Shown here: positions 54,750 to 64,000 of the stretch, in pieces
Numbering within the stretch: the first letter of the stretch is position 1
How the letters are laid out: every line of letters starts with the position of its first letter
Assembly: GCA_949825045.1 (NCBI GenBank)
Contig: OX463821.1
Location: forward strand, 35,980,486-36,044,485
Length of the DNA: 64,000 nucleotides
Source of the DNA: Argyresthia goedartella
Taxonomy: Eukaryota > Arthropoda > Insecta > Lepidoptera > Argyresthiidae
Direction: 5' to 3'
Program-made: the position numbers and the translations under genes
The notes under the pieces: generated by a model
The model's database searches: none
What the model was told of the DNA's origin: nothing
Seen by the model: only the letters and a program-made list of their open reading frames with translations

Positions 54750-56827
54750 CCTTTCGGCCGCTACCGCAACTGAGTTTCGTAACCAGGTGCGAAAGAAGAA
54801 TGAAAACTCCTTGTTCGCAACCAGTTGCGAAAGAATACCTTTTATTCTTCTTTCGCAACTTGGTTTCGAAAAAGGACTTTGCAAATATGTGGTTGAGAAA
54901 AAAGAAAAGCGTAGTCCTAATTCGCAACCAATATCAGTAATATTACATATTAAATGGCTCTACTTATTAGTTACAAGTGGATTTACTAAGATTTTTTTAA
55001 GTTTAAGTGTGGAACACCAATACTACGAGGAGCTTAGCACAATCAAGAAAAACAATCAAATAGTAATGAGACTTTATTTTTATATTATCAATCTTAGACG
55101 CAGGCCGGCAGGCCTTAGTGGATTAATAATAAGCGTCGGTCATGGTATCGAACTACCATATTACATATGGGCAAATTATTTCGATACAATGACCGACACT
55201 TATTATTCCGCTCTTCAACTCTTCTATTGCCGAGGTTATTTCTTTATCAATTTCCTCGTACTCTTTGTTTTTCTTCTTGCTAACTTTTCTGAGGTCAAAG
55301 GACGTAGACTCAGTCTCCAAAACGTGAAGCAAATGAGCCAGAGTGGGATTTTTGCGGCCAACGTATTTATTAATTTTTGCATGCCAACCTTCTATATTAT
55401 TATTAGTTCTAATAGCTTCATCATGACAGCAACATTCTTTCTCTATTTTATCTTTTGAAACCCATTGCTTCTTAAAGTAGGCATTAAATTTATTTATTTC
55501 TATACATACTGGACTCCTTGCCATAACATATCGATATCCTGTATTTATGAAATTTTGCGGTAAGCGAGCTAGTCCTATACATCTAGCGACGTGCCTCTTC
55601 TTAGGTCTTGTATTGATATTGAGAGCCTTAGCCTTCCTCCAGAGGCATCGGTTAAAATGATAGTAACATCCACGAAAAACAATTGTTGGGAATACTCTTC
55701 TGATGGCATGAATAGCAGCAAGTTCAAAATCCATCGTAATTTTTTTCGGTACCCATGTGGATAATGTGGTCTTTATCAAGTTGAACAGTATTTCGTAACT
55801 TTTCATTTTCTTATCGCACATCAGACAAAATAATAGTGGCGTTACACACTTGTTTTGTTCATTATACCCATGTATAGTATATAATTGTTTAAATCCTTTT
55901 GGACAACTTTTAAACGTGCCGTCGGCAAAAAAATGATGATACTTTCTAATTTGCTCTCTATTTTCTTTGCTACAAAACACAATTATTCTTTGGGAATCAT
56001 CGTCATAATCCGCCAATAAAAACTCAGTATACTTTGCAGGTACAACAACGTCGCTTGGGTTTACAAACCGTACTTTAGGAGCACCTAATATTTTGTTACG
56101 TTCGTTATAGAGTCCAGTTTTCACACTACTGTATTTTGGTACTTCTTCTAGAAGTTGGATACCGCTATCGTTTATTTGCTTGACCACTTCGTCGTATTGC
56201 TGTTGTATTGATTGAAAATTACAGCTGCTTATCTGTTTCAGTTGATCGAATTCTTTTAGTACTATGTTTTTGGCATGGCTGGCCGTACAGTTTGCATCAT
56301 GTTCATTAATTTTTTTAATCTCATTGCGCTGATTCAATGTTAAGTTCCCTTTGCAAATCGTTTCATTACAACACTTCCAAAATGAGTCCCCGTTTACATA
56401 AATTTTCTTACGGTGGAACCGGTGCCCGTCGTATAGCAGTTTTGTTCCTCCTCGTTTAGTTGATATAAAATCTAATTTGCTTGAGGTCGGAAAAATATTA
56501 GATGAAGACATTATTACATTTAAATGATGCACAGCACAACAGTGATGCACAACATAAATTATAAGTCATTATGGCAGAATTGTCAAGATTAGATAACAAC
56601 CATTCATTTCAACTAGTACTAAGTACCTACGCACTCGAAAAAGTATGAGGTTGCGAATAAAGAACAGAAAATCCTTCACCGCTACTGGTTGCGAAAAACA
56701 AATGCATTATGCCTATAGTTGCGAACGAAGAATAAAAGGTATTCTTTCGCAACTGGTTGCGAACAAGGAGTTTTCATTCTTCTTTCGCACCTGGTTACGA
56801 AACTCAGTTGCGGTAGCGGCCGAAAGG
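54750..56827 (-). mobile_element. MULE DNA transposon with ~105-bp TIRs
   Basis: TIRs begin 'cctttcggccgctaccgcaa' at 54750 and mirror from 56827; identity is essentially complete for about 100 bp. Target duplication GTTGGGAG lies at 54742-54749 and 56828-56835. Total length is 2078 bp. It carries one transposase gene. Confidence 0.93.
55153..56550 (-). CDS. MULE transposase with FLYWCH zinc finger
   Basis: Intact 465-codon frame. A second Met ('MSSSNIFPTSSK', 13 codons in) may be the true start. The N-terminal FLYWCH-type finger ('LLYDGHRFHRKKIYVNGDSF', 'WKCCNETICKGNL', later Cys and His) probably recognises the TIRs. The MULE catalytic domain follows: 'HHFFADGTFKSCPKGFKQLY' (first Asp), 'KKITMDFELAAIHAIRRVF' (second Asp), the 'CYYHFNRCLWRK' CxxH-type signature, and 'NNIEGWHAKINKY' with the likely catalytic Glu. 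The transposase moves the element by cut and paste with 8-9-bp duplications. No stop or shift was seen. Confidence 0.88.
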   Translation of the reverse strand: MHHCCAVHHLNVIMSSSNIFPTSSKLDFISTKRGGTKLLYDGHRFHRKKIYVNGDSFWKCCNETICKGNLTLNQRNEIKKINEHDANCTASHAKNIVLKEFDQLKQISSCNFQSIQQQYDEVVKQINDSGIQLLEEVPKYSSVKTGLYNERNKILGAPKVRFVNPSDVVVPAKYTEFLLADYDDDSQRIIVFCSKENREQIRKYHHFFADGTFKSCPKGFKQLYTIHGYNEQNKCVTPLLFCLMCDKKMKSYEILFNLIKTTLSTWVPKKITMDFELAAIHAIRRVFPTIVFRGCYYHFNRCLWRKAKALNINTRPKKRHVARCIGLARLPQNFINTGYRYVMARSPVCIEINKFNAYFKKQWVSKDKIEKECCCHDEAIRTNNNIEGWHAKINKYVGRKNPTLAHLLHVLETESTSFDLRKVSKKKNKEYEEIDKEITSAIEELKSGIISVGHCIEIICPYVIW

Positions 56828-57719
56828 GTTGGGAGGCGCCACTCCGAAGCCTGTTGACTAGTTTGCATGTCAAACTCGTAAACCTACGTCTCGTCACCAG
56901 TAACAATGCGTTTCAAGAATGTAGGGTCGGAATTGACTCGTTCTAGCATGTCCTCAGCGACTCTTATGCGATTGAGTTTTTGGAGAAAATTCAGGTCTTT
57001 TGGGACCAGCCGGGCAGCAACATGTTTCATACCTAAGTGATTATTTAAAATGGTGCGGATGGACTCGTGAGATACAGAAAGTTCAGCGGCTATCTCTCTC
57101 AAATTTGAATGAGGATGTTCAGTCACTAATTCCTTCACTTTTGCGACGTTAACTTCAGTTGAAGATGTTGATGGCCTACCAGAGCGAGGCAAATCTTCTA
57201 TCACACCTCGACCGCTTTTAAACGTTTTGTACCACTCATAAGCACGTGTTTTTGATAAAATTGATTCACCGTAAGCCTTCTGTAACATTTTCAGTGACTC
57301 CGAACATGAAATTCCGTTGGCGATGCAAAATTTAAGACAAACTCTTTGTTCGATATTTTTGTCCATAGTGAAATTCGCAGAACACACTAGATATGATCTA
57401 ACTAAAAACAGCACTATAATAAATATAAACAACAGATGCAACTCAAAATCCGCGCCAAAGTGGAAAACAGGTGTGCCAATGAAACAGCAAAAAAATAAAC
57501 AAAAAATTTAATTGGGAACCATAGACAAATTACCCATTCCCGATACTTTTTTGACTGAATATATATATATTATGTAATTTTAGTCTTCATTTAAATGCCC
57601 GTTATTTTATTTATTTAAGTAATTCCTTAAATATTGAATTTATGTTTTTTTTGTCAATTTATAATTTAATAGTTTATTTTTATGTATAAAGGTATAATTT
57701 TCTTACTGTAGTAATTTAG

Positions 57720-59998
57720 GTAAAATTTGATTTGGTGAGCTGGGCAATTAACTCCCTTCTTCCACATAAAACACCGGGCCCTCCTGCAACGGGGGAACAA
57801 ACTAATAAGACTGCGTAGCAATGACTCTCGTAGTAATATGCAGTACAAGCGTGGCTCTTGGCTACATACTTGAAAGCTGGAGGAGGGTGAAGGTGGTGTT
57901 CCTTCCGAAATCTGGAAAGGACCACTATACAGAACCCAAGGCCTTCAGACCAAAAAGCCTCACGTCATTTCTGCTGGACATACTAGAAAAACTTTGTGAC
58001 AGGGGTATAAGAGACGGACCCATGAAATCCAAACCAATTCACCAAATTAACAGAGACAGCCTTGCACGCGGTGGTTAGATAAATAGAAAGCTGACATCGA
58101 CATCGAAGGCGCGTTTGACAAAATAAACTTCAGCAGTATCAGAACAGGACTGAGTCTATTAGGAAAAAGGCCATACCTGATAAACTGGATCAATAAAATG
58201 CTTGAATCTAGGATAATCTCCCTGGCAATAAGCGAAAAAATCAAATGCAAAATAGGAAAGGGCGGTCCACAGGAAGGAGTACTGTCGCCACTCTTATGAA
58301 ACTGTATTTCTCGGCATCACTATTGACGCCAGACTTAAGTGTGGTCCCCATATTGTAAAATAAGCTCATAGACTTAGCTCCGCAGCATATGCGGTTAAAA
58401 GATCAGGGAATTGACTGACGTTGCAACTGCTAGGCTTGTATATTTTAGTTATTTCCATAGCATAATGTCCTACGGCATACTACTATGGGGACGGGTTGCT
58501 GACATTGAGACCATCTTCATTTTGCAGAAGAGAGCGATCCGATTTATTTTTAAGCTATATAATAGAGAATCTCTGAGAGATTTATTCAAAGAAACCAACA
58601 TCCTAACAGTTGCAAGTCAATATATCTATGAAAACATAATGTATGTGAGGAAAAATATCAGTAGCTTTAAAATCATTGATAGCCGCCACAATGTGCAAAT
58701 TACAAATAAACATAAACTTTCTTTTCCAATGTTCAGACTCACAAAAGTTAGCAGTTCTTATATGGAACACTGTATACGCTTTTACAATAAAATTCCGCAA
58801 GAAATACAAAACTTAACTGAAGCCCAATTTAAAAAATGTATATGTATAAAGCGCACTTTGTGCACAAAAGCCTACTACAAAATTAACGACTCTTTACAAG
58901 ACGCCGAAATCTGGTATAAAACCAGTTAATTGCACCCTATATATTATGTACTATGTAATAATTAGGCACCTACTTAATGTTATATTATGCTTGCTTGACT
59001 ATATTATGATGTTCATTAAGTCTCAATTTTTGTGCTATTATGAATAAAATATTTGAACTGAACGGAACTGAACTTATGGGTAATAGTAGCCTACGAACTT
59101 ATAGCCCAATTTAACGCAAAAGACTTTTACACCATACCTTATGCCGATGACGTAACTATACTTGTAAACGACTTATGCATAAACATCCTGTTTGAGTGCA
59201 TACAAATAGCACTGAGTACCATAGATATCTAGTGTAATAAACATAAACTCTCGGCCAACCCCAATAAGACTGAGATGGTACTGTTCACAAAATTGATAAA
59301 GATCGACAAATTCAGGTTGCCAAAGCTATTCAATAAAACTCTTTCCCTAACGAAAGAAGTAAAATACCTAGGCGTATGGCTTGACAGCAAATTAAGCTGG
59401 AACAAACAACTAGATGCATCACAAAAGAAAGCTACTATATCACTCTTCCAGTGCAGGAAGATGGTGGGTGAGTAATGGGGATTTTAACCGAAAATATGTC
59501 GATGGATATATACGGCAGTAGTCAGACCAATAATTGCATACGGCTGCTTAAAATGGTGGCAACGCACGACACTTAGTACTACGTCAATACTAGCTAAATC
59601 AGGGGTGAGTAGGGTGGCGATTGGCTCTCCGCCTTCCTCGCTCCTTTCAGCAGAAGCAATAAGGAAATGACAAAAAGCAGCCACAGCTATGCAAAATAAT
59701 GGTTTATGGGCGAGCAGGTAAGACTGCAAAAATACTAAATTATTTCTAAACGGATATAGGTAACCATAAATTCACAATCTTCCTTATGAGATTGCCACGC
59801 AGCAAAATTAAAATACTATATAATAATGGCCTTATAACAGAGAGTCTCAGAGATCCTCGAGCATCCAGGCCTCCTACTCCAGCTGGTACTGGAGCTAGGA
59901 TGGTTGAATTACGATGAATGGGTGCAGGGGAAATGCACAAAAGCCCCACTCAAGTAAGCCAGGTGCTGGCACTTTTACCCCCTGGATTAAAGAAGAAG
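57720..59998 (+). pseudogene. RNase H-bearing LINE (family E), second copy, interrupted by LINE-A copy
   Basis: RT traces: 'LALGYILESWRRVKVVFLPK', 'DIEGAFDKINFSSI', 'GGPQEGVLSPLL' up to 58298. It resumes at 59079 after the insert with 'IPYADDVTILV' (catalytic) and 'KEVKYLGVWLDSKLSWNKQL'. The RNase H region is then deleted: sequence jumps near 59580 to 'LAKSGVSRVAIGSPPSSLLS', which matches 45415-45475 of the first copy. The 3' end is 'attaaagaagaagaag' at 59983-59998. Many stops and shifts; dead. The two copies together define the family's 3' end. Confidence 0.8.
58299..59072 (+). mobile_element. 5'-truncated LINE-A copy nested in LINE-E
   Basis: CTTATG at 58293-58298 and again at 59073-59078 is the target duplication. 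The copy holds only the RT C-terminal part: the frame 58411-58929 ('ARLVYFSYFHSIMSYGILLW', 'SSYMEHCIRFYNKIPQEIQN') closely follows 520-1023 of the window. Upstream bases 58299-58410 are in broken frames. The tail is GAACT/GAACG units at about 59053-59072. Confidence 0.85.
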
Positions 59999-61953
59999 AA
60001 GTATTCTAAAATGGAGACGCTTTGCTCGCTCTGTCTATAAGTAACTTTATTCGATGATATAATCACCCTCCCACCCTAAACCCTATACTAATAGCTCTGT
60101 GAGCTGTAGACCTCGCGAGTGACACTTTCTTTTAATGACACATATAAACTTATGAATGCACCTGATAAGGTACATGGATTATGAAAGCAACCAATAAATT
60201 TGTAAACTACATTTTGCTGTCTTAAACCCAACCTATTGACTTTTCAATAAATCATATAGCATGTTACTCTCACAGTCTCAACAAATCCAACGACACCTCA
60301 TTTGTATAAATATGACAATCTGTTTGGACTGTAGCAGTATTTTTTTAATTTTAAACCTCCAAATCTCCGCCATTTTGAAAAAATTCCAAAAAAATTAATC
60401 GATAAAAAAATATATTTCTTAATCGAACCTACTCACAAAAATTCAGGAGAACCATTTGAGAAATTCAGCCTGTAGAGGATATCATCCGGACACATCCGGA
60501 CATAGGAAAGCATTTTTGCCCAATCCTGAAACGGAAATGCTTTAAAGATTTATCCGCTGATCGACTTGCGTTTAAAAAAAATCTCCGTAAAAATCTTTCT
60601 AAGACTTCAACGAATTTCGGATTAAAAAAAATGTTTTTGCAAATCGATCCAGCCGTTTGAGAGTTGCTCCGTTATCAACTTTTAAACAACGTTAGCTTTT
60701 CATTTTTATATTTATAAGATATTAATCTGTCGCTGTTGTAATCATTTTAAAGGTGACAATTGTGTGGCGGCGAGGTGCGGCGGCATGTTCGCAAAGTGTT
60801 TTTGTTCATTAACAGCTGTCGTTCCATAATTCATGGCGTTTGCGTTCGTTTGAGTTTCGTTACCGGCCGTGTGCATCCAGCCGAGCCACCGCGCCCTCGA
60901 CTCTGCACCTTACAGCGCGGAGACACGGCGCATGGTGGCATGCCGAGCGGCAGGGTCGAGATGCGAGGCTGATTGCTAATGCGATCTGTCAACTGATGCG
61001 CGATGTGTGAACCACATACACACACACACACACACACATACACATACACACATCATATGTGAACCTCATAAATATGGAGCTTCCCATATCGCATCTATAT
61101 ACATGGCTGAGCTGCCGTCTTCGAGGCTAAATTTGAAATGAGAGAAAAGAGAGATGATATGTTGTTAGTAGGCAAGTATTTAAATGGTATTTATTTTAAT
61201 AATTTGGTCAGCAAGAAATATTTTGAAAGCTTAATATATTTTATCGGCCTTAAAAAAAACAGTAGCAACACCTAGTCAGCAACTTAATTATGAATTATCA
61301 GAAATTAAATAGATATTTGGCCAGCTTTATAATCTAATATGCGTTTATAAAAAAAAACTCGTGCAAGAGAAAAGATAATAAACCTTCTTTTGGGCTTCGC
61401 TGCAGTCAGGTAAATAGAGAGAGAATCTAAGAAATAAATGAATAAGAATTGGCACTATAGTTGGAAGACTAGCCTGAAGAAAATAAAAAAAGATAATATA
61501 ACAAGGCGCATGTTTCGTTCTGAGAATATCCAACAAAAAAAATGCTTGAAGTAATTAAAATATAACTAGTTTATTGATTTATTCACCTTTTCTCTATGCA
61601 AATAACGGTCTTAATTACTACTTTAATTTTAATGTAATAAGCCCTGTTAATGAGAGTTTTAAAATCAATGCGCTTTAAAAAAAGCCATCAACTGTTCGTC
61701 TGTCACATAATATTAATCCCTCATGAGTGGAAATGGTGGAATTCGCCAATAATAATTGAAAAGCAATGCAATGCTATATACATTTTCCAATGATGAGGGG
61801 TAATAGTAACAATCTACTATTAACCAGTGGTGGAAAGTGACCCATTTCACCCGAGATTTCTTTCGAGCGCCAATAGTCCGAATGTGAAATGAGTCACTTT
61901 CACCCGAGTTAAACACTCTACTTTTCATTTCGTCTGTGAGGAATACATATTTT
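59999..61953. other. Long non-coding stretch
   Basis: No supportable gene. Features seen: old-repeat-like sequence near 60580-60720, a CA/TACA microsatellite at about 61016-61051, and an inverted repeat 'aaagtgacccatttcac' (about 61836) with 'gtgaaatgagtcacttt' (about 61882). The 60760-61050 part is more GC-rich than its surroundings. Confidence 0.4.
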
Positions 61954-62130
61954 TCAAAAGGGACTTGACATTTTAACAGATCTCCAGTTCATGAAATGGT
62001 TGTATGCCTTAATATATCTCTCCTTAGAGCACTGCGTTAATAGATTGTTGACAACAGCTTTTGCCTGTTCTTTTATCTCATCGGGAGTTAAATCAATGTC
62101 CATATCACCGGAGTCACTTTCTGAAACCAT
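61954..62130 (-). pseudogene. N-terminal fragment of a Crypton-like recombinase
   Basis: From an ATG at 62130: 'MVSESDSGDMDIDLTPDEIK', then 'NNLLTQCSKERYIKAYNHFM' and 'NWRSVK', matching in order the start of the pseudogene at 52604 ('NLLPNKSKERYLKCYDDFIK'). It ends after 59 codons where homology stops. No catalytic residues are included. Confidence 0.6.
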
Positions 62131-62429
62131 TTTTAACCAAAAAAAGGCACGGTATTTATATTTTAATCTCGTGTTCCCGCTTCCTCTATTGCAAACATTC
62201 ATTGTTTTTTATTACCAGATTCAGAAAAAAGGTAAAAATACACACACTGCCAACTTTAGAAAAGTTTAAAATACGTATCTATTGATTTTATTACCATCGA
62301 CGCCGTAGGTTTTAGAAAATCCAGATCATGTCTAGACAATCTATCTCGCTTGGTGACTTGTATCCAAATTGGATTCTCTAAAGGTCAGGTTTCTATTGGG
62401 TGTTTTGTTGATATTGATATTGCATACTA

Positions 62430-63720
62430 CATAGGGCGCACTGTAAGTTTCCGGAACTGGCCACTTACATAAACAATATTTAAAAATTTATTGCAACATT
62501 TGAAAATAGAACTCTTTGGCTGTAGAATGCAGTTTGTTTCATCTGACTGCCTTTTGTTTTTACCTTGTGGCGCCATTTAAAAAATTGTGTGTCTGCATCA
62601 ACATGGATTTAACTCGGGAAAATTTTCGTAGTATGATTTTCTACGATTTTAAGTGTAATTTGACAGCTCAGCAGAGCATCGCTCGGCTTGAAACAGCTTT
62701 TGGCAATGAAGCACCATGCAAGACAACTGTTTATAGCTGGTTTGCAGAATTCAAGCGTGGTCGTATCAATCTCAGTGACGAATCTCGCGATGGTCGGCCG
62801 TCCACCGCTGTGACCAACAAAAACATCGATGCTGTGCGCCGTATGATTGAAACAGACAGGCATGTGACCTACCATGAAATTCGCGCATCCTTAGAAATAG
62901 GCATGAGTCAAATACAATTAATCCTACACAAACATTTGGGTGTGAGAAAGCTGTGCTCGCGGTGGATCCCACACAACTTGACCGAGGCTCAAAAAACGGA
63001 CCGCGTCACTTGGTGCAGTGCCATGCTTACCAGATTCAACGAAGGTGCGTCAAATTTGGTGTGGGACATAGTAACAGGTGACGAAACATGGATTTATTGC
63101 TACGATCCCAAAACAAAGCAGCAATCGAGCGTATGGGTCTTTCAAGATGAGCCGAAACCAACCAAAGTGGCGCGCGTGAAAAGTGCATCTAAGCGGATGA
63201 TTGCTTCTTTTTTTAATAAAACTGGACACGTGGCTACTGTTGCTTTAGAGAATCGTCGTACGGTGAATAGTGACTGGTACACGACCATTTGTTTGCCGGA
63301 AGTTATTGACGAACTCCGTAAAAATAACCGTAAACGCCGTATCATCCTGCACCACGACAATGCTAGTTCTCACACGGCCAGACAGACAAACGACTTTTTG
63401 AAGGCGAAAAATGTAGAACTCATGAGTCATCCTGCATACAGTCCCGACCTGGCACCTTGTGACTTTTTTCTGTTCCCAAAAATTAAGAACCAATTACGCG
63501 GTCAACGATTTTCATCACCAGAAGAGGCTGTCGAGGAGTATGAAAAACACGTTTCAGAGGTCACCACAGAGGAGTGGCACAAAAGTTTTCAAAACTGGTT
63601 TCATCGAATGAAAAAGTGCATAGACGCCAAGGGAGATTATTTTGAAAAACAATAAATTAAGTTTGTACCTTTAATAGTATTTTTTCATATTCATTCCGGA
63701 AACTTACAGTGCGCCCCACG
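62430..63720 (+). mobile_element. Complete mariner element
   Basis: About 28-bp TIRs ('gggcgcactgtaagtttccg' near each end with two mismatches), TA at 62428-62429 and 63721-63722, total 1291 bp. It carries one uninterrupted transposase gene. Confidence 0.93.
62603..63655 (+). CDS. Mariner transposase, intact, DD34D
   Basis: 350 codons from the ATG at 62603. The frame is open from 62516, but 62603 fits the usual mariner start and length of ~345-350. N-terminal paired helix-turn-helix ('MDLTRENFRSMIFYDFKCNL', 'TTVYSWFAEFKRGRINLSDE'), linker 'DESRDGRPSTAV', then the catalytic core: 'DIVTGDETWIYCYDPKTKQQ' (first Asp), 'RRIILHHDNASSHTARQTND' (second Asp), 'AYSPDLAPCDFFLFPKIKNQ' (third Asp, 34 residues between). 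'WVFQDEPKPTK' corresponds to the conserved WVPHEL-neighbour region. It ends 'GDYFEKQ'. The enzyme cuts at the TIRs and inserts at TA. No defect was seen, so it may be active. Confidence 0.92.
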   Translation: MDLTRENFRSMIFYDFKCNLTAQQSIARLETAFGNEAPCKTTVYSWFAEFKRGRINLSDESRDGRPSTAVTNKNIDAVRRMIETDRHVTYHEIRASLEIGMSQIQLILHKHLGVRKLCSRWIPHNLTEAQKTDRVTWCSAMLTRFNEGASNLVWDIVTGDETWIYCYDPKTKQQSSVWVFQDEPKPTKVARVKSASKRMIASFFNKTGHVATVALENRRTVNSDWYTTICLPEVIDELRKNNRKRRIILHHDNASSHTARQTNDFLKAKNVELMSHPAYSPDLAPCDFFLFPKIKNQLRGQRFSSPEEAVEEYEKHVSEVTTEEWHKSFQNWFHRMKKCIDAKGDYFEKQ

Positions 63721-64000
63721 TATAATGTAGATATAAGGAGTTTGCTGATTACATTGGACAGTCTTGGAATGGGCTCAACGCTTTGCACGTACTTGTGGGA
63801 ATTTTTAAGGGAAAGACACATCAACATCTTATCTACCAATGATAATGGTAGGTTTTCAAGATTTACAGGTCGAGGTCAAGCTCAGGGTGATCCTATTTTG
63901 TTTAATCTCGCTACTATATGTATTTGTCACAAAATTGTTGATGTGTCCGTCTCTTAGTATGCTGATGATTTTGTTTTATACGTGTCAAGTAAGAGTGTTA

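Larger units (their letters stand above)
54222..57366 (-). pseudogene. Mariner transposase, split by the MULE
   Basis: N-terminal part 57366-56836: 'MDKNIEQRVCLKFCIANGIS', helix-turn-helix and linker ('DLPRSGRPSTSS'), then 'RIVTGDET' with the first catalytic Asp; the next codon is TAG. C-terminal part 54741-54222: 'QSRSKVKVMLTVFFDY', 'SWILHHDNAPSHK' (second Asp) and 'YSPDMAPADFFLFPKLK' (third Asp, 34 residues later). In-frame stops lie near 54688 and 54490, and the end after 'FKKCF' appears shifted. The signature is DD34D, so this is a true mariner, distinct from the maT copy at 11277. Confidence 0.88.
54168..57555 (-). mobile_element. Mariner (DD34D) interrupted by a MULE
   Basis: Approximate ends: 'caagaaagtaccgggaa' at about 54168 and the complement of 'caaaaaagtatcgggaa' at about 57555 form a weak TIR pair. 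The transposase is on the minus strand in two parts on either side of the MULE at 54750-56827. Without it, the element is about 1.3 kb, normal for mariner. Confidence 0.75.
62280..64000 (+). pseudogene. LINE reverse-transcriptase fragment, split by mariner, runs off the window
   Basis: 62290-62429 encodes 'VGFRKSRSCLDNLSRLVTCI' and 'GCFVDIDIAYYN' across the mariner (RT motif A). 63723-64000 continues with 'LLITLDSLGMGSTLCTYLWE', 'GRGQAQGDPILFNLATICIC' (motif B-like) and, after a TAG at 63956, 'YADDFVLYVSSK' (catalytic). The frame is preserved across the mariner if one TA is counted. Clade not assigned. Confidence 0.8.

Noticed and set aside
54691..55458. 255-codon + frame
   Set aside because: Antisense to the MULE transposase and its TIR; no motif. 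Minus strand holds the FLYWCH and catalytic boxes.
61016..61051. CA repeat as a functional element
   Set aside because: Ordinary microsatellite in non-coding DNA.

Overview
The window looks like insect, most likely lepidopteran, genomic DNA. This is inferred from mariner/maT-type elements, AT-rich spacers, non-LTR retrotransposons ending in short tandem tails, and LINE ORF1 proteins with a baculovirus-FP-like C-terminus. I recognise no conserved host gene, rRNA, tRNA or CRISPR array. Almost everything identifiable is mobile DNA, much of it nested several layers deep.

The core, about 8.8-40.3 kb, is a shattered Polinton/Maverick (virus-like DNA transposon). On the + strand are a spliced gene of unknown function (8833-10432), a protein-primed family B DNA polymerase spread over 10800-19226, and a small spliced gene (19871-20290). 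On the - strand, read from right to left, are a packaging ATPase (40292-39042), a conserved unknown protein (38952-37933), a small coiled protein (37821-37558), an integrase fused by deletion to a phospholipase-like/cysteine-protease gene (37561-36236), penton (36199-32706), major capsid protein (32572-21017) and a conserved unknown gene overlapping its end (21020-20469). Five later insertions break these genes: a mariner and a DIRS-like tyrosine-recombinase retroelement in the polymerase, a full-length LINE (itself carrying a BEL/Pao retrotransposon) in the major capsid gene, a truncated LINE in the penton gene, and a ~550-bp unknown insert in the ATPase. Subtracting them leaves roughly 13 kb. 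An inverted-repeat pair (1723-1988 and 40368-40593) lies outside this region and may be the worn ends of the element or an unrelated repeat.

Left flank (1-8.8 kb): a LINE fragment, a Gypsy integrase fragment, a palindromic repeat, a nearly full-length Jockey-like LINE (about 2676-6697) sitting in a duplicated repeat unit, and tandem/inverted short repeats. Right flank (40.6-64 kb): an RTE-like LINE tail, LTR-retroelement remnants including an errantivirus-like copy with a broken envelope gene, two copies of an RNase H-bearing LINE, a second BEL copy, a decayed Crypton-like recombinase, a 31-bp-TIR element with a THAP-like start, a mariner interrupted by an apparently intact MULE, and finally an apparently intact mariner inserted in a LINE reverse transcriptase.

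Two elements keep long open transposase frames with matching ends and target duplications (MULE 54750-56827; mariner 62430-63720). They are the best candidates for recent or present activity. The two BEL copies share one reverse-transcriptase deletion, which suggests that a defective family was moved by a helper. All family assignments come from reading motifs; none was checked by database search.
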